Source of the DNA: Amycolatopsis nivea
GTDB lineage: Bacteria > Actinomycetota > Actinomycetes > Mycobacteriales > Pseudonocardiaceae
Assembly (NCBI RefSeq): GCF_004522235.1
Contig: NZ_SDLT01000034.1
Coordinates: 1 to 64,000, forward strand
Length of the DNA: 64,000 nucleotides
Direction of reading: 5' to 3'
In this document: positions 40,399 through 55,637 of the stretch, piece by piece
Position numbering within the stretch: the first letter of the stretch is position 1
How the letters are laid out: each line of letters begins with the position of its first letter
Program-made: the position numbers and the translations under genes
The notes under the pieces: model-generated
Databases searched by the model: none
Told to the model about the DNA's origin: nothing
The model's input: only the letters and a program-made list of their open reading frames with translations

Positions 40399-43300
40399 AT
40401 GCCATCGTTTGTCCATCTGCACGTCCACACCGAGTACTCCATGCTGGACGGTGCGGCGAAGATCGGTCCCTTGTTCGCGGAGGCGGCCCGGCTGAACATG
40501 CCGGCGGTCGGGATGACCGATCACGGGAACATGTACGGCGGGGACGAGTTTTATCAGACGTCGAAGAAGCACGGGATCAAGCCGATCATCGGGATCGAGG
40601 CGTACATCGCGCCGGAGTCGCGGTTTCACAAGAAGCCGGTGTTCTGGGGGCAGGCGTCGCAGCGGGGGTCGGACGAGTTCGGCGAGGGCGGCGACGTCTC
40701 GGGTGGCGGTGCGTATACGCACATGACGATGGTGGCGGGGAACGCGACGGGGTTGCGGAATCTGTTCAAGCTGTCGTCGCTGGCGTCGATTCAGGGGTAT
40801 TACCGCAAGCCGCGGATGGATCGGGAGTTGATCGCGGAGAACGCGTCCGGGATCATCGCGACGACGGGGTGTCCGTCGGGCGAGGTGCAGACGCGGTTGC
40901 GGCTGGGGCAGCGGGAGGCGGCGATCCAGGCGGCCTCGGATTACAAGGACATTTTCGGGGCGGGGAATTTCTTCCTGGAGTTGATGGACCACGGGCTGCC
41001 GATCGAGCGGTCGGTGCGGGAGGGTTTGCTGGAGATCGGGAAGCTGCTGGACCTCCCGCCGCTGGCGACCAACGATTCGCATTACGTGACGAAGGACCAG
41101 GCGGACACGCATTCGGCGTTGCTGTGCGTGCAGGCCGGGAAGACGCTGAACGACCCGACGCGGTTCAAGTTCGACGGGGACGGTTATTTCCTGAAGTCCG
41201 CGGAGGAGATGCGCGAGTACTGGGACCGGGAGGTTCCGGGGGCGGCGGACAACACGTTGTTGATCGCGGAGCGGGTCGAGTCGTACGAGGACGTGTACAC
41301 GCACAAGGACCGGATGCCGGTCTTCGACGTCCCCGAAGGACACACCGAAACCACCTGGCTTCACCATGAAGTGATGTCCGGGCTTGAGCACCGGCTGCCG
41401 GACGGAGTGCCGGGCGAATACCGGGAGCGCGCCGAGTACGAGCTCAAAGTCATTGTGGAGAAAGGGTTTCCCGGGTACTTCCTCATCACGGCTGATCTCA
41501 TGACGCACGCCCGCGCGGCGGGAATCCGCGTGGGGCCGGGACGCGGGTCGGCGGCGGGATCGCTGGTCGCGTACGCGCTTCGGATCACCAATCTCGACCC
41601 GATCCGGCACGGTCTGCTGTTCGAGCGGTTCCTGAACCCGGAGCGAGTGTCCATGCCGGACATCGACATGGACTTCGACGATCGGCGTCGCGGCGAGATG
41701 ATCCGGTATGCCACCGAGAAATACGGCTCCGACCGGATCGCGCAGGTGATCACCTTCGGCACCATCAAGACAAAGGCGGCGATCAAGGACTCCGCGCGGG
41801 TCCACTTCGGACAACCAGGGTATTCGATCGCGGACCGGATCTCCAAAGCGTTGCCGCCGCCAGTGGCTGCCAAGGACATTCCGTTGTCGGGCATCGTGGA
41901 CGCCAAGCACGAGCGCTACGCGGAAGCGGCGGAGGTCCGCACGCTGGTCGAGACGGACGAAGAGTGCAAGACGATCTTCGACACCGCCCGCGGTCTGGAG
42001 GGGCTGATCCGCAACGCGGGTGTGCATGCCTGTGCGGTCATTATGTCCAGCGAACCGTTGCTGAACGCGATTCCGTTGTGGCGCAGGGATGATGGGTCGA
42101 TAATCACCGGCTGGGACTATCCGTCGTGCGAGGCCATCGGCCTGCTCAAGATGGACTTTCTCGGACTGCGCAACCTCACCGTCATCGGCGACGCGATCGA
42201 CAACGTCCAAGCCAACCGCGGCGAAGACGTCGACCTCGACCGGCTGGCCACCGATGATCCCGAGACCTTTGCCCTGCTGGTCCGCGGCGACAGTCTCGGA
42301 GTGTTCCAATTGGACGGTGGCGCGATGCGGGATCTGTTGCGCCGCATGCGTCCTACCGGGTTCGAGGACATCGTGGCCGTCAACGCGCTCTACCGGCCGG
42401 GTCCGATGGCGATGAACACGCACAACAACTACGCCGACCGCAAGAACAAGCGGCAAGCTATCGAACCGATCCATCCGGAACTGGAAGAGCCGTTGCGCGA
42501 GATCCTCGCCGAGACGCACGGTCTGGTGGTGTACCAGGAACAGATCATGCAGATCGCGCAAAAGGTCGCCGGATACTCGATGGGCCGCGCGGACGTCCTG
42601 CGCCGCGCGATGGGCAAGAAGAAAAAGGAAGTCCTGGAAAAGGAATTCGAGGGCTTCCGTGCCGGGATGATCGACAACGGGTTCTCCGGCGAGGCTGTGC
42701 AAGCGTTGTGGGACACGATCCTGCCTTTCGCGGGCTATGCCTTCAACAAGTCGCACGCGGCCGGGTACGCGCTGGTCGGATACTGGACCGCGTATCTGAA
42801 GGCGAACTACACCGCGGAGTACATGGCCGCGTTGTTGACGTCGGTGGGTGACAACAAGGACAAGTCGGCGATCTACCTGTCGGAGTGCCGGCGGCTGGGG
42901 ATCAAGGTGCTGCCGCCGGACGTGAACGAGTCGGCGTTGCGGTTCGCGGCCGTCGGGAACGACATCCGGTTCGGTCTGGGCGCGGTGCGCAACGTGGGCG
43001 CGAACGTGGTGGAGTCGATCATCAAGACGCGCGAGGAGAAGGGCAAGTACTCCTCGTTCACCGAGTTCCTGGACAAGTCGGAGCTGGTGGCCTGCAACAA
43101 GCGGGTGATCGAGTCGCTGATCAAGGCGGGCGCGTTCGATTCGATGGGCCACACGCGGCTGTCGATGATCCAGGTGCACGAGGACGCGGTGGAAGCCGTC
43201 GTCCCGCTCAAGCGCCAGGAAGCGATGGGCCAGTTCGACCTCTTCGGCGGAGAAAACAAGGAACCGGCTTCTTCGCCGTTGGCGCACGTGAAATTCACCG

Positions 43301-43926
43301 CCGAAGAGTGGCCGCGCAAGCAGTTGCTGGCGCACGAGCGGGACATGCTCGGCCTCTACGTTTCAGCGCATCCCTTGGACGGGGCGGAAGGCGTCCTCAG
43401 CAAACACGCGCCCCGCACGATCGCCGCGATCATCGACAACCCGCCGAAGGAAGGCGAACTCGTAGTCGCCGGGTTGATCACTTCGCTGGAGCGGCGGGTG
43501 AACAAAAAGGGCGAACCTTGGGCGATTTGCACGGTCGAGGATTTGGACGCGTCTCTCGAGGTGTTGTTCTTCGCCAAGTCGTACGCGTTGTGCGCGGCAG
43601 ATCTGGTGGAGGACAACGCGGTGCTGGTGAAGGGCCGGGTCAACTGGCGGGAGGACAAGATGTCGGTCTTCGGGGCGGATCTGGTGCCGCTGGACCTGAC
43701 GGAACTCGGGGAAACGCCGCTGGTGCTGCACACGCGGGCGGAGAAGGTGACGCTGCCGGTGGTGCTGGAGCTCAAGCAGACTTTGCTGGCGCACCAAGGG
43801 AATACGCCGGTCCATCTGCACGTGGGGGAGCAGCGGTACGCGCTGGACGGCTATTCGGTGAAGGTGACTCCGGCGCTGCTGGGCGAGGTGAAGACGATCC
43901 GGGGAATCACCGTGGGTGCCGGGTGA
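40399..43926 (+). CDS. dnaE: DNA polymerase III alpha subunit (DnaE1)
   Basis: A 1175-residue replicative polymerase. The PHP domain at the N-terminus has intact metal residues (FVHLHVHTEYSMLDGA, MTDHGNMYG), as in actinobacterial DnaE1 where it proofreads. The catalytic Asps are in VSMPDIDMDFDDRRR. The fingers carry GPGRGSAAGSLVAYAL, and the tail has a beta-clamp-type motif (GQFDLFGG) and an OB fold (VVAGLITSLERRVNKKG). ATG at 40399 (MPSFVHLHVH) is chosen by family alignment; no strong ribosome site precedes it. It is preceded by a terminator and ends in a bidirectional terminator. It is an essential core gene, which argues that this region is chromosomal. Confidence 0.96.
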   Translation: MPSFVHLHVHTEYSMLDGAAKIGPLFAEAARLNMPAVGMTDHGNMYGGDEFYQTSKKHGIKPIIGIEAYIAPESRFHKKPVFWGQASQRGSDEFGEGGDVSGGGAYTHMTMVAGNATGLRNLFKLSSLASIQGYYRKPRMDRELIAENASGIIATTGCPSGEVQTRLRLGQREAAIQAASDYKDIFGAGNFFLELMDHGLPIERSVREGLLEIGKLLDLPPLATNDSHYVTKDQADTHSALLCVQAGKTLNDPTRFKFDGDGYFLKSAEEMREYWDREVPGAADNTLLIAERVESYEDVYTHKDRMPVFDVPEGHTETTWLHHEVMSGLEHRLPDGVPGEYRERAEYELKVIVEKGFPGYFLITADLMTHARAAGIRVGPGRGSAAGSLVAYALRITNLDPIRHGLLFERFLNPERVSMPDIDMDFDDRRRGEMIRYATEKYGSDRIAQVITFGTIKTKAAIKDSARVHFGQPGYSIADRISKALPPPVAAKDIPLSGIVDAKHERYAEAAEVRTLVETDEECKTIFDTARGLEGLIRNAGVHACAVIMSSEPLLNAIPLWRRDDGSIITGWDYPSCEAIGLLKMDFLGLRNLTVIGDAIDNVQANRGEDVDLDRLATDDPETFALLVRGDSLGVFQLDGGAMRDLLRRMRPTGFEDIVAVNALYRPGPMAMNTHNNYADRKNKRQAIEPIHPELEEPLREILAETHGLVVYQEQIMQIAQKVAGYSMGRADVLRRAMGKKKKEVLEKEFEGFRAGMIDNGFSGEAVQALWDTILPFAGYAFNKSHAAGYALVGYWTAYLKANYTAEYMAALLTSVGDNKDKSAIYLSECRRLGIKVLPPDVNESALRFAAVGNDIRFGLGAVRNVGANVVESIIKTREEKGKYSSFTEFLDKSELVACNKRVIESLIKAGAFDSMGHTRLSMIQVHEDAVEAVVPLKRQEAMGQFDLFGGENKEPASSPLAHVKFTAEEWPRKQLLAHERDMLGLYVSAHPLDGAEGVLSKHAPRTIAAIIDNPPKEGELVVAGLITSLERRVNKKGEPWAICTVEDLDASLEVLFFAKSYALCAADLVEDNAVLVKGRVNWREDKMSVFGADLVPLDLTELGETPLVLHTRAEKVTLPVVLELKQTLLAHQGNTPVHLHVGEQRYALDGYSVKVTPALLGEVKTIRGITVGAG

Positions 43927-43942
43927 GAACCGGCACCCACGG
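43910..43942. terminator. Bidirectional terminator shared by dnaE and the carboxylase gene
   Basis: CCGTGGGTGCCGG and CCGGCACCCACGG form a perfect 13-bp stem with a 7-base loop. The left arm lies inside the last dnaE codons and the loop holds the stop codon region. The carboxylase stop is 7 bases beyond the right arm. Confidence 0.75.
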
Positions 43943-43948
43943 GAATCC

Positions 43949-49411
<5,463 letters not shown>

Positions 49412-49854
49412 GGACAAAGCCTCCCAGTGAACCTGACTGCACCACGCACAGCAGGCGACGCCGGACCCGCCGGAACGTCGCCTGTCTTCGTCGTACACAT
49501 TGCTCCCTTACCGCCGGGTACACCAATGTCGCGGATGACGCATGCCGCGCCTGCCGGTTTGTAGGAACCCGCCAAAAACGGCTCGTGTCACGTCGTCCGG
49601 GCCTCGTTTATCGCGAGGTATGCCACAAATCACGCCCGGCCGGCCAGGGGCGGAGGCAACTGGACGGCCAGGCGTTTCCAGGGGGTCGGACAGGGGTCAC
49701 CCGCAGTTCAGGCGGCGGAGCGGAACGTGCCCGGCCGAACCGGAGCCGAGGCTCCCCTGAACTGGGAAAATGTGACCCTTGACACTCCGGCGGGGTGCCC
49801 CTACCGTCGCGGGTAATCGATTTCTCGACGTGGGGCGGGCCGAGAGGGCGGGGC
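49412..49854. other. Divergent region between carboxylase and sugar ABC genes
   Basis: 443 bases without a gene. It contains the sigma-70-like promoter for the ABC operon near its right end. The rest shows no motif I can name. Confidence 0.55.
49779..49807 (+). promoter_or_regulatory. Promoter of the sugar ABC operon
   Basis: TTGACA at 49779-49784, a 17-base spacer, and TACCGT at 49802-49807. This is a close fit to the actinobacterial housekeeping consensus, 48 bases before the first start codon. Confidence 0.65.
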
Positions 49855-51381
49855 ATGGGCGACGGCGTCGCGCTGGCCGAGCTGGCCGGCGTCAGCAAGA
49901 CCTACGGCGGGGTGCGTGCCCTGGGCGCGGTGGACTTCACCGCGGCGAAGGGGGAGGTGCACGCGCTGCTCGGCGAGAACGGGGCAGGCAAGTCCACGCT
50001 GCTGAAGATCTTGTCGGGGGAGATCGCCGCCGGGGAGGGGGCGATCCGGATCGCGGGGGAGGCGGTCCGGTTCGCCCGCCCGGCCGACGCGCGCCGCGCC
50101 GGGGTCGCGATGATCCATCAGGAACTGGACCTCGTCCCGGCGCTTTCCGTGGCGGAGAACGTCTTTCTCGGCCGCGAACCGCACACCCGCGGCGGCACGG
50201 TCGACCGGCGGCGGATGGTCGCGGCCACCCGCGAGGTGCTGGAGCGCTCCGGCGTCGACCTCGACCCGCGCACGCCGGTCGAACGGCTGCGCACCGGCGA
50301 ACAGCAGCTCGTCATCATCGCGAAAGCGCTGTCGCTGGACGCGCGGATCCTGCTGATGGACGAACCGACGTCGGCGCTGTCGCCGCGCGAGGTCGAGCGG
50401 CTGTTCACGGTCATCGACCAGCTGCGCGCGGACGGGGCGGCGATCGTCTACGTGTCGCACCGGATGGACGAGATCGGGCGGGTCGCGGACCGGGCGACGG
50501 TGCTGCGCAACGGCGAGGTCGTCGCGGAGTTCAGCGCGGCCGAGCTGACTGCCGAGCGGGCCGCGGAGGCGATGGTGGGCCGTCCGGTGCACCTCATGTT
50601 CCGCGCGGACAGCGTGCCCTCGCCGAATCAGGACGAGGTGCTTCGCGTCGAGAATCTCGTGATGCGGCCGCGCGCCGGGCGGCGGGAGCCGGACGGGATC
50701 AGTCTCACTGTGCGGGCCGGAGAGATCGTCGGCGTCGCCGGGTTGCTCGGCGCGGGACGGACCGAGCTGCTGGAGGCGCTGTACGGCGTTGCCGGGGGAA
50801 AGTTGTTGAGCGGACGGATTTTCCTGCGCGGCAAAGAGTTCCGGCCGCGCTCGCCGCGCGGGTCGCTGCGGTCGGGAATCGCGTTCGTGCCCGAGGACCG
50901 GCGGATCGCGGGGCTGGCGCTGGAGCATTCCGTCGTGGCGAACACCGTGCTGTCCATTGTGGACCGGCTGGCGCGGTTCGGGATCGTTCCCGGCAGGCGC
51001 GAGCGGACGGTGGCCGGGGAAGAAGCGGGGAGGCTCGGGGTGAAACTGGGGTCGCTCGCCGACCCGGTGGGTTCGCTGTCCGGCGGGAATCAGCAGAAAG
51101 TGGTGCTGGGCCGGGCTTTGCTGACCGAACCGGCGCTGCTGTTGCTCGACGAGCCGACGCGCGGCGTGGACGTCGGGGCGAAGGCGGAGATCTACCGGCT
51201 GCTCGGCGAGGCCGCACGGAGCGGCGTTGGGGTGCTGCTGGCGTCCTCGGAACCGGCGGAACTGGTCGGCGTGTGCGACCGCGTGGTGGTGCTGCGCGGC
51301 GGACGCAGCGTGCACGAGCTGGACACCGCTCAGGCCGGCGAGGCGGAACTGCTCGCCGCGTCGATGGGCGACGTCCGGTGA
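49855..51381 (+). CDS. Sugar ABC importer ATPase, RbsA type
   Basis: A 508-residue double ATPase of the carbohydrate uptake (CUT2) group. The first half has Walker A GENGAGKST, an RTGEQQLVIIAKAL signature region and ILLMDEPTSALS. The second half has the degenerate P-loop GLLGAGRTELLEALYG, typical for RbsA, with SGGNQQKVVLGRALL and LLLLDEPTRGVD. ATG at 49855 follows GAGAGGG. It powers uptake through the permease encoded next, which it overlaps by four bases. Confidence 0.92.
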   Translation: MGDGVALAELAGVSKTYGGVRALGAVDFTAAKGEVHALLGENGAGKSTLLKILSGEIAAGEGAIRIAGEAVRFARPADARRAGVAMIHQELDLVPALSVAENVFLGREPHTRGGTVDRRRMVAATREVLERSGVDLDPRTPVERLRTGEQQLVIIAKALSLDARILLMDEPTSALSPREVERLFTVIDQLRADGAAIVYVSHRMDEIGRVADRATVLRNGEVVAEFSAAELTAERAAEAMVGRPVHLMFRADSVPSPNQDEVLRVENLVMRPRAGRREPDGISLTVRAGEIVGVAGLLGAGRTELLEALYGVAGGKLLSGRIFLRGKEFRPRSPRGSLRSGIAFVPEDRRIAGLALEHSVVANTVLSIVDRLARFGIVPGRRERTVAGEEAGRLGVKLGSLADPVGSLSGGNQQKVVLGRALLTEPALLLLDEPTRGVDVGAKAEIYRLLGEAARSGVGVLLASSEPAELVGVCDRVVVLRGGRSVHELDTAQAGEAELLAASMGDVR

Positions 51382-52367
51382 ACGGGCGTTCCGTGCTGGC
51401 CGCGGTGTTCCGGTTTCAGAGCGTCTTCGGGCTCGTGCTGGTCTTCGCGGCCGCGATCGTCTTCTCCCCGCACCGCGACGGGGAGCTGGTGTTTCTCGGC
51501 AGCGGCAATCTGTTCAACGTCGTCCGCGCGATCTCCGAGATCGGCATCATCGCGGTCGGCATGACGCTGGTGATCCTGGTCGGCGGCATCGACCTGTCGG
51601 TGGGCTCGGTGATGGGGCTGGCCAGCGTCGGCGTCGCGCTGCTGCTCACCAGCGGCGGCTGGGGGCTCGTGCCGGGCGTGCTGCTGATCCTCGCGCTCGG
51701 CTTCGGTTTCGGGCTGCTGCAAGGGATCGCGAGCGCACGGTTCCGGATCCAGTCGTTCATCGTGACGCTCGCCGGGATGCAGATCGCCCGCGGGATCGCC
51801 CGGATGTGGTCCGGCGGCGAGGGCGTTTCGATCACCTACGGCACCGGTCCCGGCCAGGCTCCGGTGCCGTTCTCGCTGCTGGGCGAGCGGACGTTCGGCG
51901 GCGTGGTGCCGATCCCGGCGCTGTTCTTCGTGGTCGTCGCGGCGCTCGCGGTGCTGGTGCTGCGGGCGAGCGCGTTCTCGCGGCACGTGTACGCGATCGG
52001 CGGAAACGAGAAGGCCGCGGTGCTGTCCGGGGTGCCGGTGATCCGGGTGAAAGTGCTGGTCTTCGGCCTGTGCGGGCTGCTCGCCGCGCTGGCCGGGATC
52101 GTCCACGCGGGACAGTACAACTTCGGCGGGCCCAACGACGGCACCGGGTACGAGCTCAACGCGATCGCGGCCGTCGTGATTGGCGGGACCAGCCTGTCCG
52201 GCGGGCGCGGGTCGGTGTCCGGCACCGTCGCGGGCGCACTGCTGGTCGGCGTGCTCGACAACATCCTCCAGCTCAACGACATCGATTCGAACGTCCAGCT
52301 GATCGTGGTCGGCGTGGTGATCGTGCTGGCCGCGGGCCTGCAGCGGCTGCGCCCGGCCACGGCATAG
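51378..52367 (+). CDS. Sugar ABC importer permease, RbsC type
   Basis: A 329-residue CUT2 membrane subunit with about ten helices. The hallmark is GMTLVILVGGIDLSVGSVMGLAS, followed by RFRIQSFIVTLAGMQIARGIA and the late VIGGTSLSGGRGSVSGTVAGALLVGVLDN. GTG at 51378 overlaps the ATPase stop (GTGA). The protein forms a homodimeric channel. Confidence 0.92.
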   Translation: MNGRSVLAAVFRFQSVFGLVLVFAAAIVFSPHRDGELVFLGSGNLFNVVRAISEIGIIAVGMTLVILVGGIDLSVGSVMGLASVGVALLLTSGGWGLVPGVLLILALGFGFGLLQGIASARFRIQSFIVTLAGMQIARGIARMWSGGEGVSITYGTGPGQAPVPFSLLGERTFGGVVPIPALFFVVVAALAVLVLRASAFSRHVYAIGGNEKAAVLSGVPVIRVKVLVFGLCGLLAALAGIVHAGQYNFGGPNDGTGYELNAIAAVVIGGTSLSGGRGSVSGTVAGALLVGVLDNILQLNDIDSNVQLIVVGVVIVLAAGLQRLRPATA

Positions 52368-52389
52368 GCGTCCGGGAAAAGGGGAGCAG

Positions 52390-53391
52390 ATGTCCGGCAT
52401 CATCCGCGGCGGGGCGGTCCTGGCGGGGCTGGCCCTCGTCGCCGCCTGCGGCACCACGCACGAGAACGCGCCGGGCGCGTCGTCCGGCGCCGCGCCGGCC
52501 GCGAAACAATGCCACGGCCCGAGCGGGAAATACAAAATCGGGATGAGCCAGGCGAATCTCGCCGAACCGTATCGCGTCCGGATGGACGACGACATCCGCA
52601 AGGCCGCGGCCGGCGTGCCGCAATTCAGGGTCAGTTACGCGGATGCCGCGCAGGACAACGCGAAACAGGTCGAGCAGGTCAATACGTTCCTGACCCAGGG
52701 CATCGACCTGCTGATCATCAGCCCGAACGAGGCGACGCCGCTGACTGGAGTCGTGAAGAAGGCTTACGACCAGGGGATCCCGGTGCTGGTGCTGGACCGG
52801 AAGGTCGACGGCGACGGGTACACGTCGTTCATCGGCGCGGACAATGTGGACATCGGCCGTCAGGCGGGCAAGTTCTTCGCCGAGAAATTGCTGCCACAGG
52901 GCGGGAAAGTCGTCGAGCTGAAGGGTCTCGCTGGATCGACGCCCGCCAAGGAACGCAGCGATGGATTCAACCAGGGCATTACGGACCGCAATATTACCGT
53001 CGTGGGCAGCGCGGACGCGGATTGGTTGCGGGACAAGGGACAACAGCAGGCGGACGCGTTGCTGAAAGCGCATCCGGACGCGCAAGCGATGTTCTCCGAG
53101 AACGACCCGATGGCTGAGGGCGCGCGCATCGCCGCGCAGAACGCGGGCCGCGCGGACCTGCCGATCGTCGGCATCGACGGTCTCCCGGTGCCCGAAGGCG
53201 GCATCAAAGCGGTGGAGGCCGGACGGTTGTCGGCCACGTTCATCTACCCGACCGGCGGCAAGGAAGCCGTTGCGGCAGCGAAGAAACTGCTCGTCGACTG
53301 CCAGACCGTGCCCAAGACGCAGACCCTGCCCACCCGCCTGGTGACGCGCGACAACGCCGCCCAGGTGTACGCCGAACTGAACCGGAGCTGA
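52390..53391 (+). CDS. Sugar ABC importer substrate-binding lipoprotein, RbsB type
   Basis: A 333-residue periplasmic-binding-like lipoprotein. The signal ends in the lipobox LVAAC, with Cys at about residue 20. The mature part is a Peripla_BP_4 fold: IGMSQANLAEPYRVRMDDD, TQGIDLLIISPNEATPLTGVV, FIGADNVDIGRQAG, and IVGIDGLPVPEGGIKAVEAG. It captures the sugar outside the membrane and delivers it to the RbsC-type permease. ATG at 52390 follows GGGGAG. Confidence 0.92.
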   Translation: MSGIIRGGAVLAGLALVAACGTTHENAPGASSGAAPAAKQCHGPSGKYKIGMSQANLAEPYRVRMDDDIRKAAAGVPQFRVSYADAAQDNAKQVEQVNTFLTQGIDLLIISPNEATPLTGVVKKAYDQGIPVLVLDRKVDGDGYTSFIGADNVDIGRQAGKFFAEKLLPQGGKVVELKGLAGSTPAKERSDGFNQGITDRNITVVGSADADWLRDKGQQQADALLKAHPDAQAMFSENDPMAEGARIAAQNAGRADLPIVGIDGLPVPEGGIKAVEAGRLSATFIYPTGGKEAVAAAKKLLVDCQTVPKTQTLPTRLVTRDNAAQVYAELNRS

Positions 53392-53394
53392 CCT

Positions 53395-54801
53395 ATGGCG
53401 CGAATCGGTGTCCTCGCCGTCTCCGACGGGCGCGACCACGTGCACCGGCGGAACACCGGCTTCATCCGGTCCAAAGTGGACGAATTCACCGCCGCCCTGA
53501 CCGCGGCGGGCCACGACGTCGTCACCGGAGGACTGGTAGCCACGAACACCACCGCGACCGCGGCCGCGCGCTCGGTCGCCGCGAGTTCGGTGGACGTGAC
53601 GGTGCTGTACTACGCGGTGTGGGCGTTTCCGCACTTCACCATGCTGGCCGCGGACGCGACCCCGGGCCCGCTGCTGCTCGTCGCGAGCACCGACCCGACC
53701 GAGCCCGGGTTGGTCGGAATGCTCGCCGCCGGAGGAGCGCTGGACCAGATCGGCCGCACGCACACCCGCCTGTGGGGCTCGCCTTCCGACCCGGAACTGA
53801 TCGCCGAAGTCGGCGCACACGCGAGCGCTGCCGCGGCCGTCGGTTCGCTGCGCGGTTCGACCTTCGGCCGCTTCGGCGGACGGCCGATGGGCATGAACAC
53901 CGCGGTGGCCAATACCGATCAGTGGATGCGCCAATTCGGCGTGGACGTCGAGGAAATCGACCAATACGAACTCGTCCGCCGCGCCGAATCCGGCCCCTCT
54001 TCCGCGGCCGTCGACGGCCGGAAATGGCTGGAACAACATGCCACCGTGCACTACGATGGAGATCGGCTCACCCCGGAGTTGCTGGAACGCCAACTGCGTC
54101 TTTACCTTGCCGTGCGCGATGTCGCTGCCGAACGCCACCTGGATTTCTCTGGGATCAAAGCACAACCGGAGCTGACCGAGCACTTCGCGACCGCCGATGT
54201 CGCCGAGGCGCTGCTCAACGATCCGTACGACTGGAACGGCCCCAAAGCCGTGCACGTCACCGCCACCGAAGCGGACATGGACGGTGCGCTGACCATGCAG
54301 CTGATGCATCGGATCACCGGGACGCCCGTGCTGTTTGCTGATGTCCGGCATTACCACCCGGACCGCGACGTGTGGGACCTGTGCAACTCCGGCCAGCACG
54401 CGACATGGTTCGCCGCGCGGAGCGAGGACCCGGCGGAGAATTTGGCGCGGGTGCACCTTTATCCGGAGGTGTTCTTCTTCCCCGCGGGCGGGGCTTCGGT
54501 GCAGCACATCGCCGCCCCCGGCCGGATGACCTTGGCGCGGTTGAGCCGGTTGGACGGGGAGTATCGGATGCAATTGGTGCTGGGGGAGTTCGAGAACTAC
54601 GACGCGCGGACGACGGAGGAGCTGGTGTCGCGCTCGACGCCGGAGTGGCCGCACGCGTTCGCGCGTCTGGATGTGGCTTCGGAGACGTTCCTGTCGCGTT
54701 TCGGGGCGAACCACGTGCATGCGGTGCCGGGAGACCGCCGGAGAGAACTGCGCGCGGCGGCTCGGTTGATGGGGGTGCGGGTGGAGGAGTGGAGCCGGTG
54801 A
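53395..54801 (+). CDS. L-fucose/L-arabinose isomerase-family protein
   Basis: A 468-residue ketol isomerase of the fucose/arabinose isomerase superfamily, interconverting aldose and ketose with Mn2+. Likely metal ligands are Glu in HVTATEADMDGALT, Asp in LFADVRHYHPDRD, and His in ANHVHAVPGD. It starts 3 bases after the binding protein stop, so it belongs to the same operon. The imported sugar is therefore probably an aldose such as L-fucose, L-rhamnose or arabinose. No kinase or aldolase gene is adjacent, so the pathway must be completed elsewhere. Confidence 0.82.
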   Translation: MARIGVLAVSDGRDHVHRRNTGFIRSKVDEFTAALTAAGHDVVTGGLVATNTTATAAARSVAASSVDVTVLYYAVWAFPHFTMLAADATPGPLLLVASTDPTEPGLVGMLAAGGALDQIGRTHTRLWGSPSDPELIAEVGAHASAAAAVGSLRGSTFGRFGGRPMGMNTAVANTDQWMRQFGVDVEEIDQYELVRRAESGPSSAAVDGRKWLEQHATVHYDGDRLTPELLERQLRLYLAVRDVAAERHLDFSGIKAQPELTEHFATADVAEALLNDPYDWNGPKAVHVTATEADMDGALTMQLMHRITGTPVLFADVRHYHPDRDVWDLCNSGQHATWFAARSEDPAENLARVHLYPEVFFFPAGGASVQHIAAPGRMTLARLSRLDGEYRMQLVLGEFENYDARTTEELVSRSTPEWPHAFARLDVASETFLSRFGANHVHAVPGDRRRELRAAARLMGVRVEEWSR

Positions 54802-54821
54802 CCCTCTGCTCGACGGCTCGC

Positions 54822-54885
54822 TGAGGTTTCCCAGCAGCGCGCTGCATCCCGCACACCGGGTGCCACATTGAGGTTTCTCAGTAGC
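54822..54885. repeat. Direct repeat pair with dispersed-repeat fragment
   Basis: TGAGGTTTCYCAGYAGC occurs at 54822-54838 and 54869-54885 (15 of 17 identical). The second copy is joined to GTGCCACATTG, which also appears in the tandem repeat at 29.3 kb. The remaining bases to 55016 hold no gene I can support. Confidence 0.55.
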
Positions 54886-55016
54886 TGTGGCGTGCGGCGC
54901 AGCATCGGCCGCATCGCGCCCCTCGACCAGCGGCAGCTTGACGCACGGTACGAAGTGGACCTACAGCCGGAGAGAAACCGCCCAGCGCGGCTCGTCGGCC
55001 GGTGCTCCGCAGGACT

Positions 55017-55637
55017 TCAGCGGAGCGGGGTCCCTGGGGCGATCGAGCCCGCCAGCCACTCGTCCCCTTCCCGGTACAGCGTCTCGACGGCGGCGCCGGT
55101 CAAGCCGGGGAGGCCCTCCCGCACGGTGAACCCGGCCTTCGTCTGGACGTAGCCGAGGTGCCGGTAGCCGATCGGAAAGCGGCCGAGCAAAGCCGGATCG
55201 AGGGACAGCGAAGCCGCCGGGTCGACGGCGTCGAGGCGGTCCTTCTCGTAAATCGGCTGGCGGCGCACGATCTTCCACTGCCGCTCGTGCACCGCGAGGA
55301 AGTCGTAGAACCGGCCGGTGCACACCACGTCCACTGGCACGCCGTCGACGTCCGCGCGCTGGTTGATGGTCATCTTCGTCTGGGCGACCGCGCGATCGCC
55401 GGAGATGTCGGCGGTGTGCCCGCCCAGGAAGTGCAGGATGCTCACCCCGTTCTCGAATCCCGTGCGGCTGGCGGCGATGAATTCGGACGCCGGGACTTGG
55501 AACCAGGTCGCGCTCATCCAGCCCGTGCGAGGATGCCACACCGTGGCGAACCGATCCCAGTCCCCAGCGTCTCGCCACAGGGCCCAGTTTTCCACCAGCG
55601 CACGGATTTCGAGCCGGTCAGTGTCTGGTGTGGACAA
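55017..55637 (-). CDS. NTF2-like (SnoaL_4 type) protein of the catabolic operon
   Basis: A 206-residue NTF2-like protein of the group related to ring-hydroxylating dioxygenase small subunits. LEIRALVENWALWRDAGDWDRFATVWHPRTGWMS is diagnostic; ILHFLGGHTADISGDRAVAQ and a long C-terminus with GRFPIGYRHLGYVQTKAGF follow. These proteins often act as hydratases, dehydratases or isomerases on aromatic or lactone intermediates. The start is TTG at 55637, 19 bases inside the end of the MFS gene, so translation is coupled. It is last in the operon. Confidence 0.75.
   Translation of the reverse strand: MSTPDTDRLEIRALVENWALWRDAGDWDRFATVWHPRTGWMSATWFQVPASEFIAASRTGFENGVSILHFLGGHTADISGDRAVAQTKMTINQRADVDGVPVDVVCTGRFYDFLAVHERQWKIVRRQPIYEKDRLDAVDPAASLSLDPALLGRFPIGYRHLGYVQTKAGFTVREGLPGLTGAAVETLYREGDEWLAGSIAPGTPLR

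Noticed and set aside
40315..43335. 1006-codon minus-strand open frame opposite dnaE
   Set aside because: Antisense to a clearly conserved polymerase gene; composition is a GC-bias shadow.
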